Below are positions 1 through 5,954 of a stretch of DNA of 11,837 bases, in pieces. Each line of letters begins with the position of its first letter. Position 1 is the stretch's first letter. A program made the translations under genes and the position numbers. The notes under the pieces were generated by a model that worked only from the letters and a program-made list of their open reading frames with translations, was not told the origin of the DNA and did not search any database. Source of the DNA: CAYPTI01 sp964413525 [NCBI: uncultured bacterium] (GTDB taxonomy: Bacteria > T1Sed10-126); NCBI GenBank assembly GCA_964413525.1, contig CAYPTI010000052.1:1-11837 (forward strand), read 5' to 3'.

Positions 1-48
1 GCCGCCATTGCCCGATACGACCTGGACGACAACGTGGTGCTGCCGTAA
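1..48 (+). CDS. 3' end of an unidentified protein gene
   Basis: Frame 1 is open from the window edge to a TAA stop at 46-48 and encodes the last 15 residues AAIARYDLDDNVVLP. Thirteen of the 15 sense codons end in G or C, the same bias as the genes downstream, which supports a real coding end. The fragment is too short to assign a family. It is not recognisable as the C-terminus of triose-phosphate isomerase, a frequent secG neighbour. No terminator hairpin with a T-run follows; the next bases go straight into a tandem repeat array. Confidence 0.6.
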   Translation, partial: AAIARYDLDDNVVLP

Positions 49-53
49 GGACA

Positions 54-88
54 GTCGAAAGTCGAATGTCAAAAGTCAAACGGTAAAC
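54..88. repeat. 7-nt tandem array, consensus GTCGAAN (5 units)
   Basis: Consecutive heptamers read GTCGAAA, GTCGAAT, GTCAAAA, GTCAAAC and GGTAAAC. The register is exact at 7 nt while the units drift. It begins five bases after the stop of the upstream gene. The same unit recurs at 316-350, 374-449 and 476-524. Confidence 0.75.
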
Positions 89-97
89 CCTCTTACT

Positions 98-143
98 GCG
101 TCATTCCGGGCAAGCGAACGCAGGGAGCGCGACCCGGAATCCA
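98..143. repeat. Palindromic element, GTCATTCC...GGAATCCAT ends
   Basis: An 8-bp inverted repeat, ATTCCGGG at 103-110 and CCCGGAAT at 133-140, encloses a 22-nt spacer that can itself form a short GCG/CGC stem. The outer ends read GTCATTCC and GGAATCCAT. The element at 273-305 carries the same ends in reverse orientation with a different core. This resembles the small dispersed palindromic repeats found in many environmental genomes; it encodes no protein. Confidence 0.65.
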
Positions 144-151
144 TAAATACA

Positions 152-191
152 GTTGGAAAGTTTTAAGGTTGGAAAGTTGTAAAGATTAAAC
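152..191. repeat. 8-nt tandem array, GTTGGAAA type (5 units)
   Basis: Consecutive octamers read GTTGGAAA, GTTTTAAG, GTTGGAAA, GTTGTAAA and GATTAAAC. The composition resembles the heptamer arrays around it (GT start, purine-rich end), but the period is 8 rather than 7 nt. Confidence 0.65.
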
Positions 192-229
192 GTGGTGCGA
201 GCGAAGATGTGGATCACCCCCACCCTGAG

Positions 230-253
230 TCCCTCCCCATCAAGGGGGAGGGA
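230..253. repeat. Hairpin of 9 bp, CCCTCCCC/GGGGAGGG
   Basis: TCCCTCCCC at 230-238 pairs with GGGGAGGGA at 245-253 around a 6-nt loop. No T-run follows on either strand, so it does not look like an intrinsic terminator. It sits between the two opposed palindromic elements and resembles the short C-rich/G-rich REP-like hairpins common in intergenic DNA. Confidence 0.55.
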
Positions 254-272
254 AATGTGCTCGAATAGGGCA

Positions 273-305
273 CATGGATCCCAAGGTCGGAGCCTTGGAA
301 TGACA
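273..305. repeat. Palindromic element, reverse copy of the 98-143 type
   Basis: CCAAGG at 281-286 and CCTTGG at 293-298 form a 6-bp stem with a 6-nt loop. The flanks read CATGGATCCC and GGAATGACA. The reverse complement of the element begins GTCATTCC and ends GGATCCATG, matching the ends of the element at 98-143 apart from one base. The two copies therefore face each other with different stem cores (AAGG here, CGGG there). Confidence 0.6.
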
Positions 306-315
306 GGGAAACCCG

Positions 316-350
316 GTCAAACGTTGAAAGTTAAAGGTCGAAAGTGAAAC
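316..350. repeat. 7-nt tandem array (5 units)
   Basis: Heptamers GTCAAAC, GTTGAAA, GTTAAAG, GTCGAAA and GTGAAAC follow without interruption. They are more degenerate than at 476-524 but in exact 7-nt register. Confidence 0.65.
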
Positions 351-373
351 CCAGGGAAAATGGGGGAACGACA

Positions 374-449
374 GTCTGTAGTCGAAAGTTGGTGGTCTGA
401 AAATGCGGTCGAATGTCCAAGGTCTAAAGTCGAAGGGCAAAAACTAAAC
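374..449. repeat. 7-nt tandem array (about 11 units, one 6-nt slip)
   Basis: Units run GTCTGTA, GTCGAAA, GTTGGTG, GTCTGAA, a 6-nt unit AATGCG, then GTCGAAT, GTCCAAG, GTCTAAA, GTCGAAG, GGCAAAA and ACTAAAC. It is the longest array in the window. An open frame at 360-623 runs across it, but its predicted peptide merely repeats the heptamer every 7 residues, so I do not call it a gene. Confidence 0.65.
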
Positions 450-475
450 CACTGGAAAGACGGGAAGGAAAAACG

Positions 476-524
476 GTCGAACGTCGAAGGTCGAAGGTCA
501 AACGTCGAACGGCAACAGACTGAC
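476..524. repeat. 7-nt tandem array, best-conserved copy (7 units)
   Basis: Units are GTCGAAC, GTCGAAG, GTCGAAG, GTCAAAC, GTCGAAC, GGCAACA and GACTGAC. The first five are nearly identical and define the consensus GTCGAAN. The array ends about 40 bp before the putative secG promoter. Confidence 0.75.
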
Positions 525-541
525 GACGAACCACTTCATCT

Positions 542-570
542 CTTCAATCGAGGGAGGATCCCGTTATACT
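542..570 (+). promoter_or_regulatory. Possible sigma70-type promoter for secG and the downstream operon
   Basis: TATACT at 565-570 is a good -10 match in an otherwise GC-rich window. A weak -35 candidate, CTTCAA, lies at 542-547, giving a 17-nt spacer. It is the most promoter-like segment in the 620-bp gap and lies about 100 bp before the secG start. The -35 match is poor, so this is tentative. Confidence 0.35.
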
Positions 571-598
571 TAATAACTTGGTCTGAACGAAAGGTGAT

Positions 599-620
599 CG
601 TCCCCGGGTCCTCGGGGACG
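599..620 (+). promoter_or_regulatory. GC-rich hairpin in the presumed secG leader
   Basis: CGTCCCCG at 599-606 pairs perfectly over 8 bp with CGGGGACG at 613-620 around a 6-nt loop. No T-run follows, so an intrinsic terminator is unlikely. It lies between the possible promoter and the secG ribosome binding site. It could stabilise or regulate the leader RNA, or be a remnant palindrome; the sequence does not decide. Confidence 0.4.
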
Positions 621-656
621 TGAGCCGAAAGAAACCGTCCTAATGACATGCCGTTC

Positions 657-662
657 GGAGGA
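657..662 (+). promoter_or_regulatory. Shine-Dalgarno that sets the secG start
   Basis: GGAGGA ends 6 nt before the ATG at 669. It overlaps the codons that would follow an alternative in-frame ATG at 648, which has no comparable upstream site. The start at 669 is therefore preferred. Confidence 0.75.
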
Positions 663-668
663 ATCATT

Positions 669-989
669 ATGTTATCGGGAGTTTTGCTGGTTGTTCACGT
701 TCTGGTCTCGATCCTGCTGATCCTGCTCGTGTTGATGCAGTCGGACCAGAGCATGAACCTGTCGGGAATGTTCGGAGGGGCCTCTCAGTCGGCCCTTGGA
801 AGCCGGCCTCAGTCCATGCTTGCCCGGATGACCATCATCCTGGGCATCGTGTTTGCCCTGACCTCGATTTACTTTGCGCTTATAGGAAGCACCGAGCCGG
901 TGTTCGGACCTGCCCAGGGGCAGCAGCAGGCGGTCGTTATCCAGGAGGTCGACACACCGGATTACGGATCGGTTATCGACCATTCGTGA
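669..989 (+). CDS. secG: Protein translocase subunit SecG
   Basis: This 106-residue protein is the small accessory subunit of the SecYEG channel, which exports proteins across the inner membrane. Two membrane segments are visible, at about residues 4-24 and 52-72. Between them lies the SecG-type loop with Gln24 and the FGGASQS...LGSRPQSMLAR stretch, leading into the second helix. The loop lacks the GKG-type glycine/lysine motif that usually follows the conserved Gln; here it reads MQSDQSMNLSG. A hydrophilic tail of about 34 residues follows. The start at 669 is chosen from the strong Shine-Dalgarno rather than the in-frame ATG at 648. The stop is 7 bp before the next gene, so it probably heads the transcript of the peptide transporter. 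The identification is firm for fold and context; the variant loop is an observation only. Confidence 0.88.
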   Translation: MLSGVLLVVHVLVSILLILLVLMQSDQSMNLSGMFGGASQSALGSRPQSMLARMTIILGIVFALTSIYFALIGSTEPVFGPAQGQQQAVVIQEVDTPDYGSVIDHS

Positions 990-996
990 GCGACCG

Positions 997-2712
997 TTGA
1001 GGCAGTTTGGGCCCCATTGGGGGCCCGTCCTGGTTCTCGTGCTCGCTTTGTTTCTGGTGGCCGGCTGTGTGCCGGAGCGGCCGAGTGATCGCAGTGAATT
1101 GATCCGTCCCACCATATCCGACCCCAAATCCTTCAACCCCATCGTGGCCCGGGAAACCTCCACCACCGACGTGACCGGTCAGATGTTCATCGGCCTGACC
1201 CGGACCAACGCCCACACCGGGGAGGTCGAACCCTACCTGGCGAAGGACTGGACCCGGGCGGACGGAGGACGAACCTGGCGGTTCACCCTCCGGGACGATT
1301 TGCGCTGGTCGGACGGGGAACCGCTGACGGTGGAGGACGTGGTGTTCACCTACCGGGACCTCTACCTGAATCCGCAGGTGCCCGCCACCCTCCGGGACAG
1401 CCTCGTGGTGGGCGGGGACACCCCGGAGGTTGAGGCGATCTCCGACACCCGGGTGGAATTTCGCTACGATCAGCCCTACGCTCCCTTTCCGAGAGCGGCC
1501 TCCGCTCCGCTGGTTCCCAAACACGTCCTGGAGGAACACCTCGGCGGGGGACGATTCGCCGAAGCCTGGAACGTCGGGGTGGATCCCGATGAACTGGTGG
1601 TGAACGGTCCCTTCCGGCTCACGCGGTACCGGCCGGGGGAGCGGCTGATCCTGGAGCCCAACCCGCACTACTTCGAAACCACGGAGGACGGGGAATCCCT
1701 GCCCCGGCTGGACCGGGTCCAGTTTGAAATTCTTGAGAACACGGACATGGCGGTCCAGAAGTTTCGCCTTGGGGAACTGGACGCCATGAGTTTGCAGCCG
1801 CAGTATTATCCGATTCTCAGTCCGCGGGCCGAGCAGGAGGATTTTTCGTTGGAACGGGTGGGACCGGCCACGGGCACCACGTTTCTGGGCTTCAACATGA
1901 ACACGGGCACGGACGAGGACGGCAATCCCTACCTCGAACCGAAGTACCAGGAGTGGTTCAACGACCGGACCTTCCGCCGCGCTGTCTCCAAAGGCATCAA
2001 CATGCAGGAAATTATCGATATCGTCTACAACCGGCTTGGGGTTCCGATCCACGGGCCGATGAGCCCGACCCAGGGGGAGTTCGCTCATGACAACCTTCCG
2101 GAATACGGGTTCGATCCGGAGCGTGCCCGGGAACTTCTCGCGGAGGCGGGCTACGTGGACCGGGACGGGGATGGATACCGGGAGGATTCGGAGGGTCGGA
2201 CGGTCGAATTCGTCATCGTCACCAACACCGGCAACGATCAGCGGGTCAAGATGGGCGAACTGGTCCGGAAGGACCTGTCCCGGCTCGGGCTGGACGTCGG
2301 GTTTAACCAGCTCAACTTCAACACCCTCGTCAACCAGTTGAGCTACACCTACGACTGGCAGGCCATGGTGATGGGGTTCACCGGCGGGGTCGATCCTCAT
2401 TTTGGGAGTTCCCTCTGGCTGTCCTCGGGCTCGCTTCACCTGTGGCACCCCCGTCAGCCCGAACCGCAGCGTGAATGGGAAGCCGAAATCAACCGGATCT
2501 TCCGTCAGGCCGTACGGGAACCGGATCGTGAGCGCCGGCGGGAACTGTATTTTCGCTGGCAGGAACTCGTGAACGAAGTTCGTCCGGTGATCTACCTGCC
2601 CAACAGCGAGGTTCTGTACGCCGTTCGGGACCGCCTGAAACACGTCGAACCCACCGTCCTCGGGGGCATTTTCCACAACCTCGAACGAATCGACGTGCGG
2701 TCCGACTCGTGA
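997..2712 (+). CDS. oppA: Peptide ABC transporter substrate-binding lipoprotein (family 5)
   Basis: This 571-residue extracytoplasmic receptor should bind peptides and deliver them to the permeases encoded next. Residues 11-24 form a lipoprotein signal ending in the lipobox LVAGC, with Cys24 as the predicted lipidation site. The SBP_bac_5 signature is clear at about residues 79-119 (PYLAKDW...W.FTLRDDLRWSDGEPLT.EDVVFTY). Later family features are NGPFRLTRYRPGERL, FRRAVSKGIN and the FDPERARELLAEAGY segment, followed by DRDGDGYRED, an Asp-rich loop common in this family. Length is normal. The start is the TTG at 997, with a weak GTGAG 6 nt upstream; no ATG or GTG gives a complete signal peptide. 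It lies 7 bp after secG and 97 bp before the first permease. Ligand size (dipeptide or oligopeptide) cannot be told from sequence. Confidence 0.9.
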   Translation: MRQFGPHWGPVLVLVLALFLVAGCVPERPSDRSELIRPTISDPKSFNPIVARETSTTDVTGQMFIGLTRTNAHTGEVEPYLAKDWTRADGGRTWRFTLRDDLRWSDGEPLTVEDVVFTYRDLYLNPQVPATLRDSLVVGGDTPEVEAISDTRVEFRYDQPYAPFPRAASAPLVPKHVLEEHLGGGRFAEAWNVGVDPDELVVNGPFRLTRYRPGERLILEPNPHYFETTEDGESLPRLDRVQFEILENTDMAVQKFRLGELDAMSLQPQYYPILSPRAEQEDFSLERVGPATGTTFLGFNMNTGTDEDGNPYLEPKYQEWFNDRTFRRAVSKGINMQEIIDIVYNRLGVPIHGPMSPTQGEFAHDNLPEYGFDPERARELLAEAGYVDRDGDGYREDSEGRTVEFVIVTNTGNDQRVKMGELVRKDLSRLGLDVGFNQLNFNTLVNQLSYTYDWQAMVMGFTGGVDPHFGSSLWLSSGSLHLWHPRQPEPQREWEAEINRIFRQAVREPDRERRRELYFRWQELVNEVRPVIYLPNSEVLYAVRDRLKHVEPTVLGGIFHNLERIDVRSDS

Positions 2713-2809
2713 GCCCGATTCGGTTTCGGAAAATGTCCTCCACCGGGTTCCCGGTCCGCCCGCCGGCCCGCGGTAACCGTCCGGACGGAATGGAGCGACT
2801 CCCCCGGCC
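2713..2809. other. 97-bp spacer with GC-rich palindromes between oppA and oppB
   Basis: This is the largest gap inside the gene run. It holds ACCGGG...CCCGGT at 2742-2755 and a perfect 12-bp palindrome, CCGTCCGGACGG, at 2777-2788. Neither has a T-run. Such structures between a binding-protein gene and its permeases often let the binding protein be made in excess by protecting the upstream mRNA; that role is inference here. Confidence 0.4.
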
Positions 2810-3889
2810 ATGATCGGATTAATCGTTCGTCGTCTCCTCGTGGCCGTATTTCTCCTCATCGGGGCGACCCTGTGCACGTTCATCCTGATCGAGCTGGCCC
2901 CCGGGGATTACTTCGACAAACTGCGGATGAACCCTCACGTGGGGGACGAGATCGTCCAGCAACTGGAGGAACAGTACGGGCTGGATGAGGACCCGGTGAC
3001 CCGGTTCGGGCACTGGCTGCACAACGTGTCGCCGGTCGGGACGTTCTCCCACCCTCCGGGAGAAACGGAAGGCGGAATCGGGTTCGTGTGGAACGAGAGC
3101 GAGGAACAGGTGGTGCGGGTTGGGTTGAAACCGCCGGACCTGGGGCGGTCCTTCCAGAAGGAGCGCCCGGTGCTCAACGTGGTGGCGGAGGCCTTCGTGA
3201 ACACGGTCTACCTGATGGTGGCCGCGATCCTGCTCACTTGGTTGCTGGCCCTGCCCATGGGCATTTACTGCGCTGTCCACCACAACGAATGGGGGGACCG
3301 GATCGTGTCCGGGCTGGCCTTCGTGGGGCTTTCGATTCCCAACTTCTTTCTCTGCATGGTGGTTATGTGGCTGGTGGCCGAGTACGCCGAATTGCCCGTA
3401 GGCGGGATGACTTCGGTCTACTACGACCGCCTCCCCTGGTACCAGCAGATCGGCGACCGGATCGCTCACATGATCATCCCGGTGGTGGTGATCGCGACCG
3501 GCTCCATGGCCGGCCTCCAGCGGATCACCCGGTCCCGGTTGCTGGAATCGCTTCGAAAACAATACATCACGACCGCCCGCGCCCGCGGGTTGCCCGAGGA
3601 TCGGGTGGTCTACCGGCATGCCCTCCGCAACGCCATCAATCCCCTGATAACCATTTTTGGCTACCAGTTTTCCCGTCTGGTGGGTGGGGCGGCCCTGGTG
3701 GAGATCGTCTACGGCTGGCCGGGGATGGGGTCGCTGATCCTGGAGGCTGTCATGAGCCAGGATCTGTTCCTGGTCGTGGGGACGGTTCTGTTCAGCGGAA
3801 TGCTGCTGATCATCGGGAACCTCGTGGCCGACATCCTCCTGGCGGTTAACGATCCCCGGATCCAGTTCGGCGAACGGGGGGCTGCCTGA
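2810..3889 (+). CDS. oppB: Peptide ABC transporter permease, OppB/DppB type
   Basis: This 359-residue membrane protein is one half of the importer channel. An N-terminal helix (about residues 7-30) ends in the family motif ELAPGD, and the rest has about five more helices. The EAA loop that docks on the ATPase lies at about 248-280 (YITTARARGLPEDRV, then RHALRNAINPL). The end carries the usual YGWPGMGSL and NDPRI motifs. Between WLHNV (about 69-73) and DLGRSF (about 110-115) there is an insertion of roughly 30 residues, including GETEGGIGFVW, in the extracytoplasmic loop where typical members are short. The ATG at 2810 follows an in-frame TAA at 2774 with no other start between. Its nearest Shine-Dalgarno, GGAG at 2792-2795, is 14 nt away, so initiation may be weak or coupled. 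The stop overlaps the next start by one base. Confidence 0.92.
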   Translation: MIGLIVRRLLVAVFLLIGATLCTFILIELAPGDYFDKLRMNPHVGDEIVQQLEEQYGLDEDPVTRFGHWLHNVSPVGTFSHPPGETEGGIGFVWNESEEQVVRVGLKPPDLGRSFQKERPVLNVVAEAFVNTVYLMVAAILLTWLLALPMGIYCAVHHNEWGDRIVSGLAFVGLSIPNFFLCMVVMWLVAEYAELPVGGMTSVYYDRLPWYQQIGDRIAHMIIPVVVIATGSMAGLQRITRSRLLESLRKQYITTARARGLPEDRVVYRHALRNAINPLITIFGYQFSRLVGGAALVEIVYGWPGMGSLILEAVMSQDLFLVVGTVLFSGMLLIIGNLVADILLAVNDPRIQFGERGAA

Positions 3890-4983
3890 TGGTTCGTCGC
3901 CGGCTGGGTGAGTTCTGGGATCGCTGTCGGAGCAATCCGGTCCTCCTGGGCTCCGTGATCGTGCTGGTGGTCCTGTACGGTTCGGCGCTGCTGGCCGGGT
4001 TCGTGAGCCCCTATGATTACGACAGTTCGGACCGGTCGGAATCCTTCCATCCCCCGACCATGGTTTATTTCTGGGACGATGACGGGCTGGCCTGGCCCTA
4101 CGTCATGGAATACGAGATGACCTTCAACGAACACCGGAAACGGGTGTACGAGCCCGTGGAAGGGGAGCACCGGCAGCTGGAGTTCTTCGTCCGGGGGGAC
4201 GAATACGATCCCTTCCAGTTCACCGAGTGGCCGGCCCTGAAGTCGGACCTGCACCTGTTCGGGGTCGAGGAGGGTCGGGTGTACCTGCTGGGGGCGGACG
4301 ACCGGGGCCGGGATCTGTTTTCCCGCATCCTGTACGGGGGACAGGTTTCGCTCGCGATCGGGATCGTGGGGGTGTTCATCGCCCTGGTGATCGGGCTGGC
4401 CGTGGGAGGAATCTCGGGCTATTACGGCGGCTGGCTGGACAGCGGGATCCAGCGGTTGATCGAAATGATCATGATCATCCCCGGGTTCTTCCTGCTGCTG
4501 GCCCTGCGGGCGGCCTTCCCCCCCGACATGGGTTCGATCCAGGTGTTCTTCCTGATCGTGACCATCATGGCGTTCATCGGCTGGGCCTCCCTCGCCCGGG
4601 TGATCCGGGGAATGACGCTCTCCCTGCGGGAAAACGAATACGTGGAGGCAGCCCGGGCGTCGGCGGTGCCGGATTTCTGGATCATCGCCCGGCATATCAT
4701 CCCCAACACCGCCTCCTACTACGTGGTCTACGTGACCATCTCCATCCCCGGCTACATCCTGGCCGAATCCGCCCTGAGCGTGCTGGGGCTGGGGATTCAG
4801 GATCCCCACGCGAGCTGGGGGAACCTGCTCCAGGAAGCCATGTCGATCACCCAGATGCAGCTGCATCCGTGGATTTTGCTGCCGGGAGTCTTCATCTTCC
4901 TGGCCGTCATGGGTTACAACATCGTGGGTGACACCCTGCAGGACGTGCTGGATCCGGAGGAGGAAGTGAAACAGACCCTATGA
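3889..4983 (+). CDS. oppC: Peptide ABC transporter permease, OppC/DppC type
   Basis: This 364-residue protein is the second channel subunit. One helix at about residues 18-38 is followed by an extracytoplasmic loop of about 94 residues (41-134), two to three times the usual size and rich in aromatic and acidic residues (MVYFWDDDGLAWPY). The standard core follows: GADDRGRDLFSRILYGG (135-151), several helices, the EAA loop near 253-259, and LGLGIQDPHASWGNLL. In the EAA loop the usual invariant Gly is Ala259 (EAARASAV), while OppB keeps it. From memory, similarly enlarged OppC loops occur in several environmental phyla. The start overlaps the OppB stop (TGATG) and the stop overlaps the next gene (ATGA), indicating translational coupling. 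Confidence 0.92.
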   Translation: MVRRRLGEFWDRCRSNPVLLGSVIVLVVLYGSALLAGFVSPYDYDSSDRSESFHPPTMVYFWDDDGLAWPYVMEYEMTFNEHRKRVYEPVEGEHRQLEFFVRGDEYDPFQFTEWPALKSDLHLFGVEEGRVYLLGADDRGRDLFSRILYGGQVSLAIGIVGVFIALVIGLAVGGISGYYGGWLDSGIQRLIEMIMIIPGFFLLLALRAAFPPDMGSIQVFFLIVTIMAFIGWASLARVIRGMTLSLRENEYVEAARASAVPDFWIIARHIIPNTASYYVVYVTISIPGYILAESALSVLGLGIQDPHASWGNLLQEAMSITQMQLHPWILLPGVFIFLAVMGYNIVGDTLQDVLDPEEEVKQTL

Positions 4984-5954
4984 ATTCCCTGCTGTCGATT
5001 GAGGATCTTTCCGTTACGTTCCGTCCCGGGGCGGCGAACGCCGTTCCGGCGGTGGTGTCAGCCTCCCTGGCGATCGAGGAGGGAGAAATTCTGGGCCTCG
5101 TGGGAGAGAGCGGCTGTGGAAAAAGTGTCACGGCGAGGTCGGTGCTCGATCTGCTGCCGGACAACTCCCGGGCGGAGGGTACCCTGCGGTTTCGGGAGCA
5201 ACCGTTTGAGCTTCCGGAAACCTCCCGGCGTCGGTTGAGGGGAAGCAAAATCGGGATGGTGTTCCAGGACCCGATGAGTTCCCTGAATCCGTTGTTCACC
5301 GTGGGGGATCAGCTGGAGGAAACCCTCGAGACCCTGGAACCGGAGCTGGACGAAACGGCGCGGAAGAAGCGGGCGCTTGAGTTGCTGGATCGGGTCGGGA
5401 TGGACGATCCGGAACGGCGGGCCGGCGAGTACGCTCACCAGCTGTCGGGGGGACTCCGCCAGCGGGCCATGCTGGCCCTGGCCCTGGCCGGGTCCCCGGA
5501 TCTGATCGTGGCCGACGAACCGACCTCGGCCCTGGACGTGACCCTGCAGCGGAGGATCATGGATCTGTTCGTGGATCTGGCCGGAGACGGCCTGGGGGTG
5601 CTTCTGATCTCCCACGATCTGCCCCTGGTGGGGGAGTTTGCGGACCGGATCTGTGTGATGTATTCGGGCTATACGGTTGAGACCGGTCCGGCCGACGTGA
5701 TGAACGAGCGCCCCCGTCATCCCTACTCGCAGGGGTTGGTGGCCTCCTCCAGGGCTCTGGTCGAAGCGAAGGGGGACCGGCTGCCGGTGATCCGGGGGGA
5801 GGTACCGTCCCCCCGGGAGCGTCCCGAAGGATGCCCTTTTCACCCCAGGTGCGACGAGTCGGAACCCCGGTGCGAGGACGACTTCCCTCCGGACTACCGG
5901 CTGGAGGATTCCCTGGTGACGGCCTGCTGGGCCCGGGAGGGTGAGGCTTCGTGA
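4980..5954 (+). CDS. oppD: Peptide ABC transporter ATPase, OppD/DppD type with Cys-rich C-terminus
   Basis: This 324-residue ATPase powers peptide import together with the next gene product. Visible motifs are Walker A GESGCGKS (42-49), Q-loop Gln96 in VFQDPMSSLNP, signature LSGGL (155-159), Walker B LIVADE (175-180) and the H-loop His212 in ISHD. The C-terminal oligopeptide-transporter extension starts at HPYSQGL (247-253). It carries four cysteines, 285, 291, 298 and 316, spaced as in DppD-type proteins that bind a [4Fe-4S] cluster; cluster binding here is inferred from that spacing. The ATG overlaps the OppC stop by 4 bases, with a GGAGGAGGAAG run at 4956-4966 upstream. The stop overlaps the GTG of the next gene by 4 bases. 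Length and motif content are normal. Confidence 0.92.
   Translation: MNSLLSIEDLSVTFRPGAANAVPAVVSASLAIEEGEILGLVGESGCGKSVTARSVLDLLPDNSRAEGTLRFREQPFELPETSRRRLRGSKIGMVFQDPMSSLNPLFTVGDQLEETLETLEPELDETARKKRALELLDRVGMDDPERRAGEYAHQLSGGLRQRAMLALALAGSPDLIVADEPTSALDVTLQRRIMDLFVDLAGDGLGVLLISHDLPLVGEFADRICVMYSGYTVETGPADVMNERPRHPYSQGLVASSRALVEAKGDRLPVIRGEVPSPRERPEGCPFHPRCDESEPRCEDDFPPDYRLEDSLVTACWAREGEAS

Noticed and set aside
240-440. Minus-strand ORF of 66 codons over the repeats
   Set aside because: Low-complexity Phe/Pro/Arg peptide created by the reverse complement of the repeats; no family resemblance.
54-524. CRISPR array
   Set aside because: Units are 7-8 nt and contiguous, with no 20-50-nt repeats, no unique spacers and no cas genes.
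599-620. Intrinsic terminator for the upstream gene
   Set aside because: The hairpin is strong but is followed by TGAGCCGAAAG with no T-run, and lies over 550 bp after the upstream stop.
360-623. Open frame of 87 codons across the repeat region, + strand
   Set aside because: Its peptide repeats the 7-nt array every seven residues, it has no ribosome site, and it runs through the hairpin; it is a by-product of the repeats.
648-668. Upstream ATG for secG, adding seven residues
   Set aside because: The Shine-Dalgarno GGAGGA lies inside that extension and points to the ATG at 669.
973-2883. 636-codon minus-strand ORF opposite oppA
   Set aside because: Antisense frame kept open by the high GC3 of oppA; the plus-strand protein has a complete, family-matching sequence.
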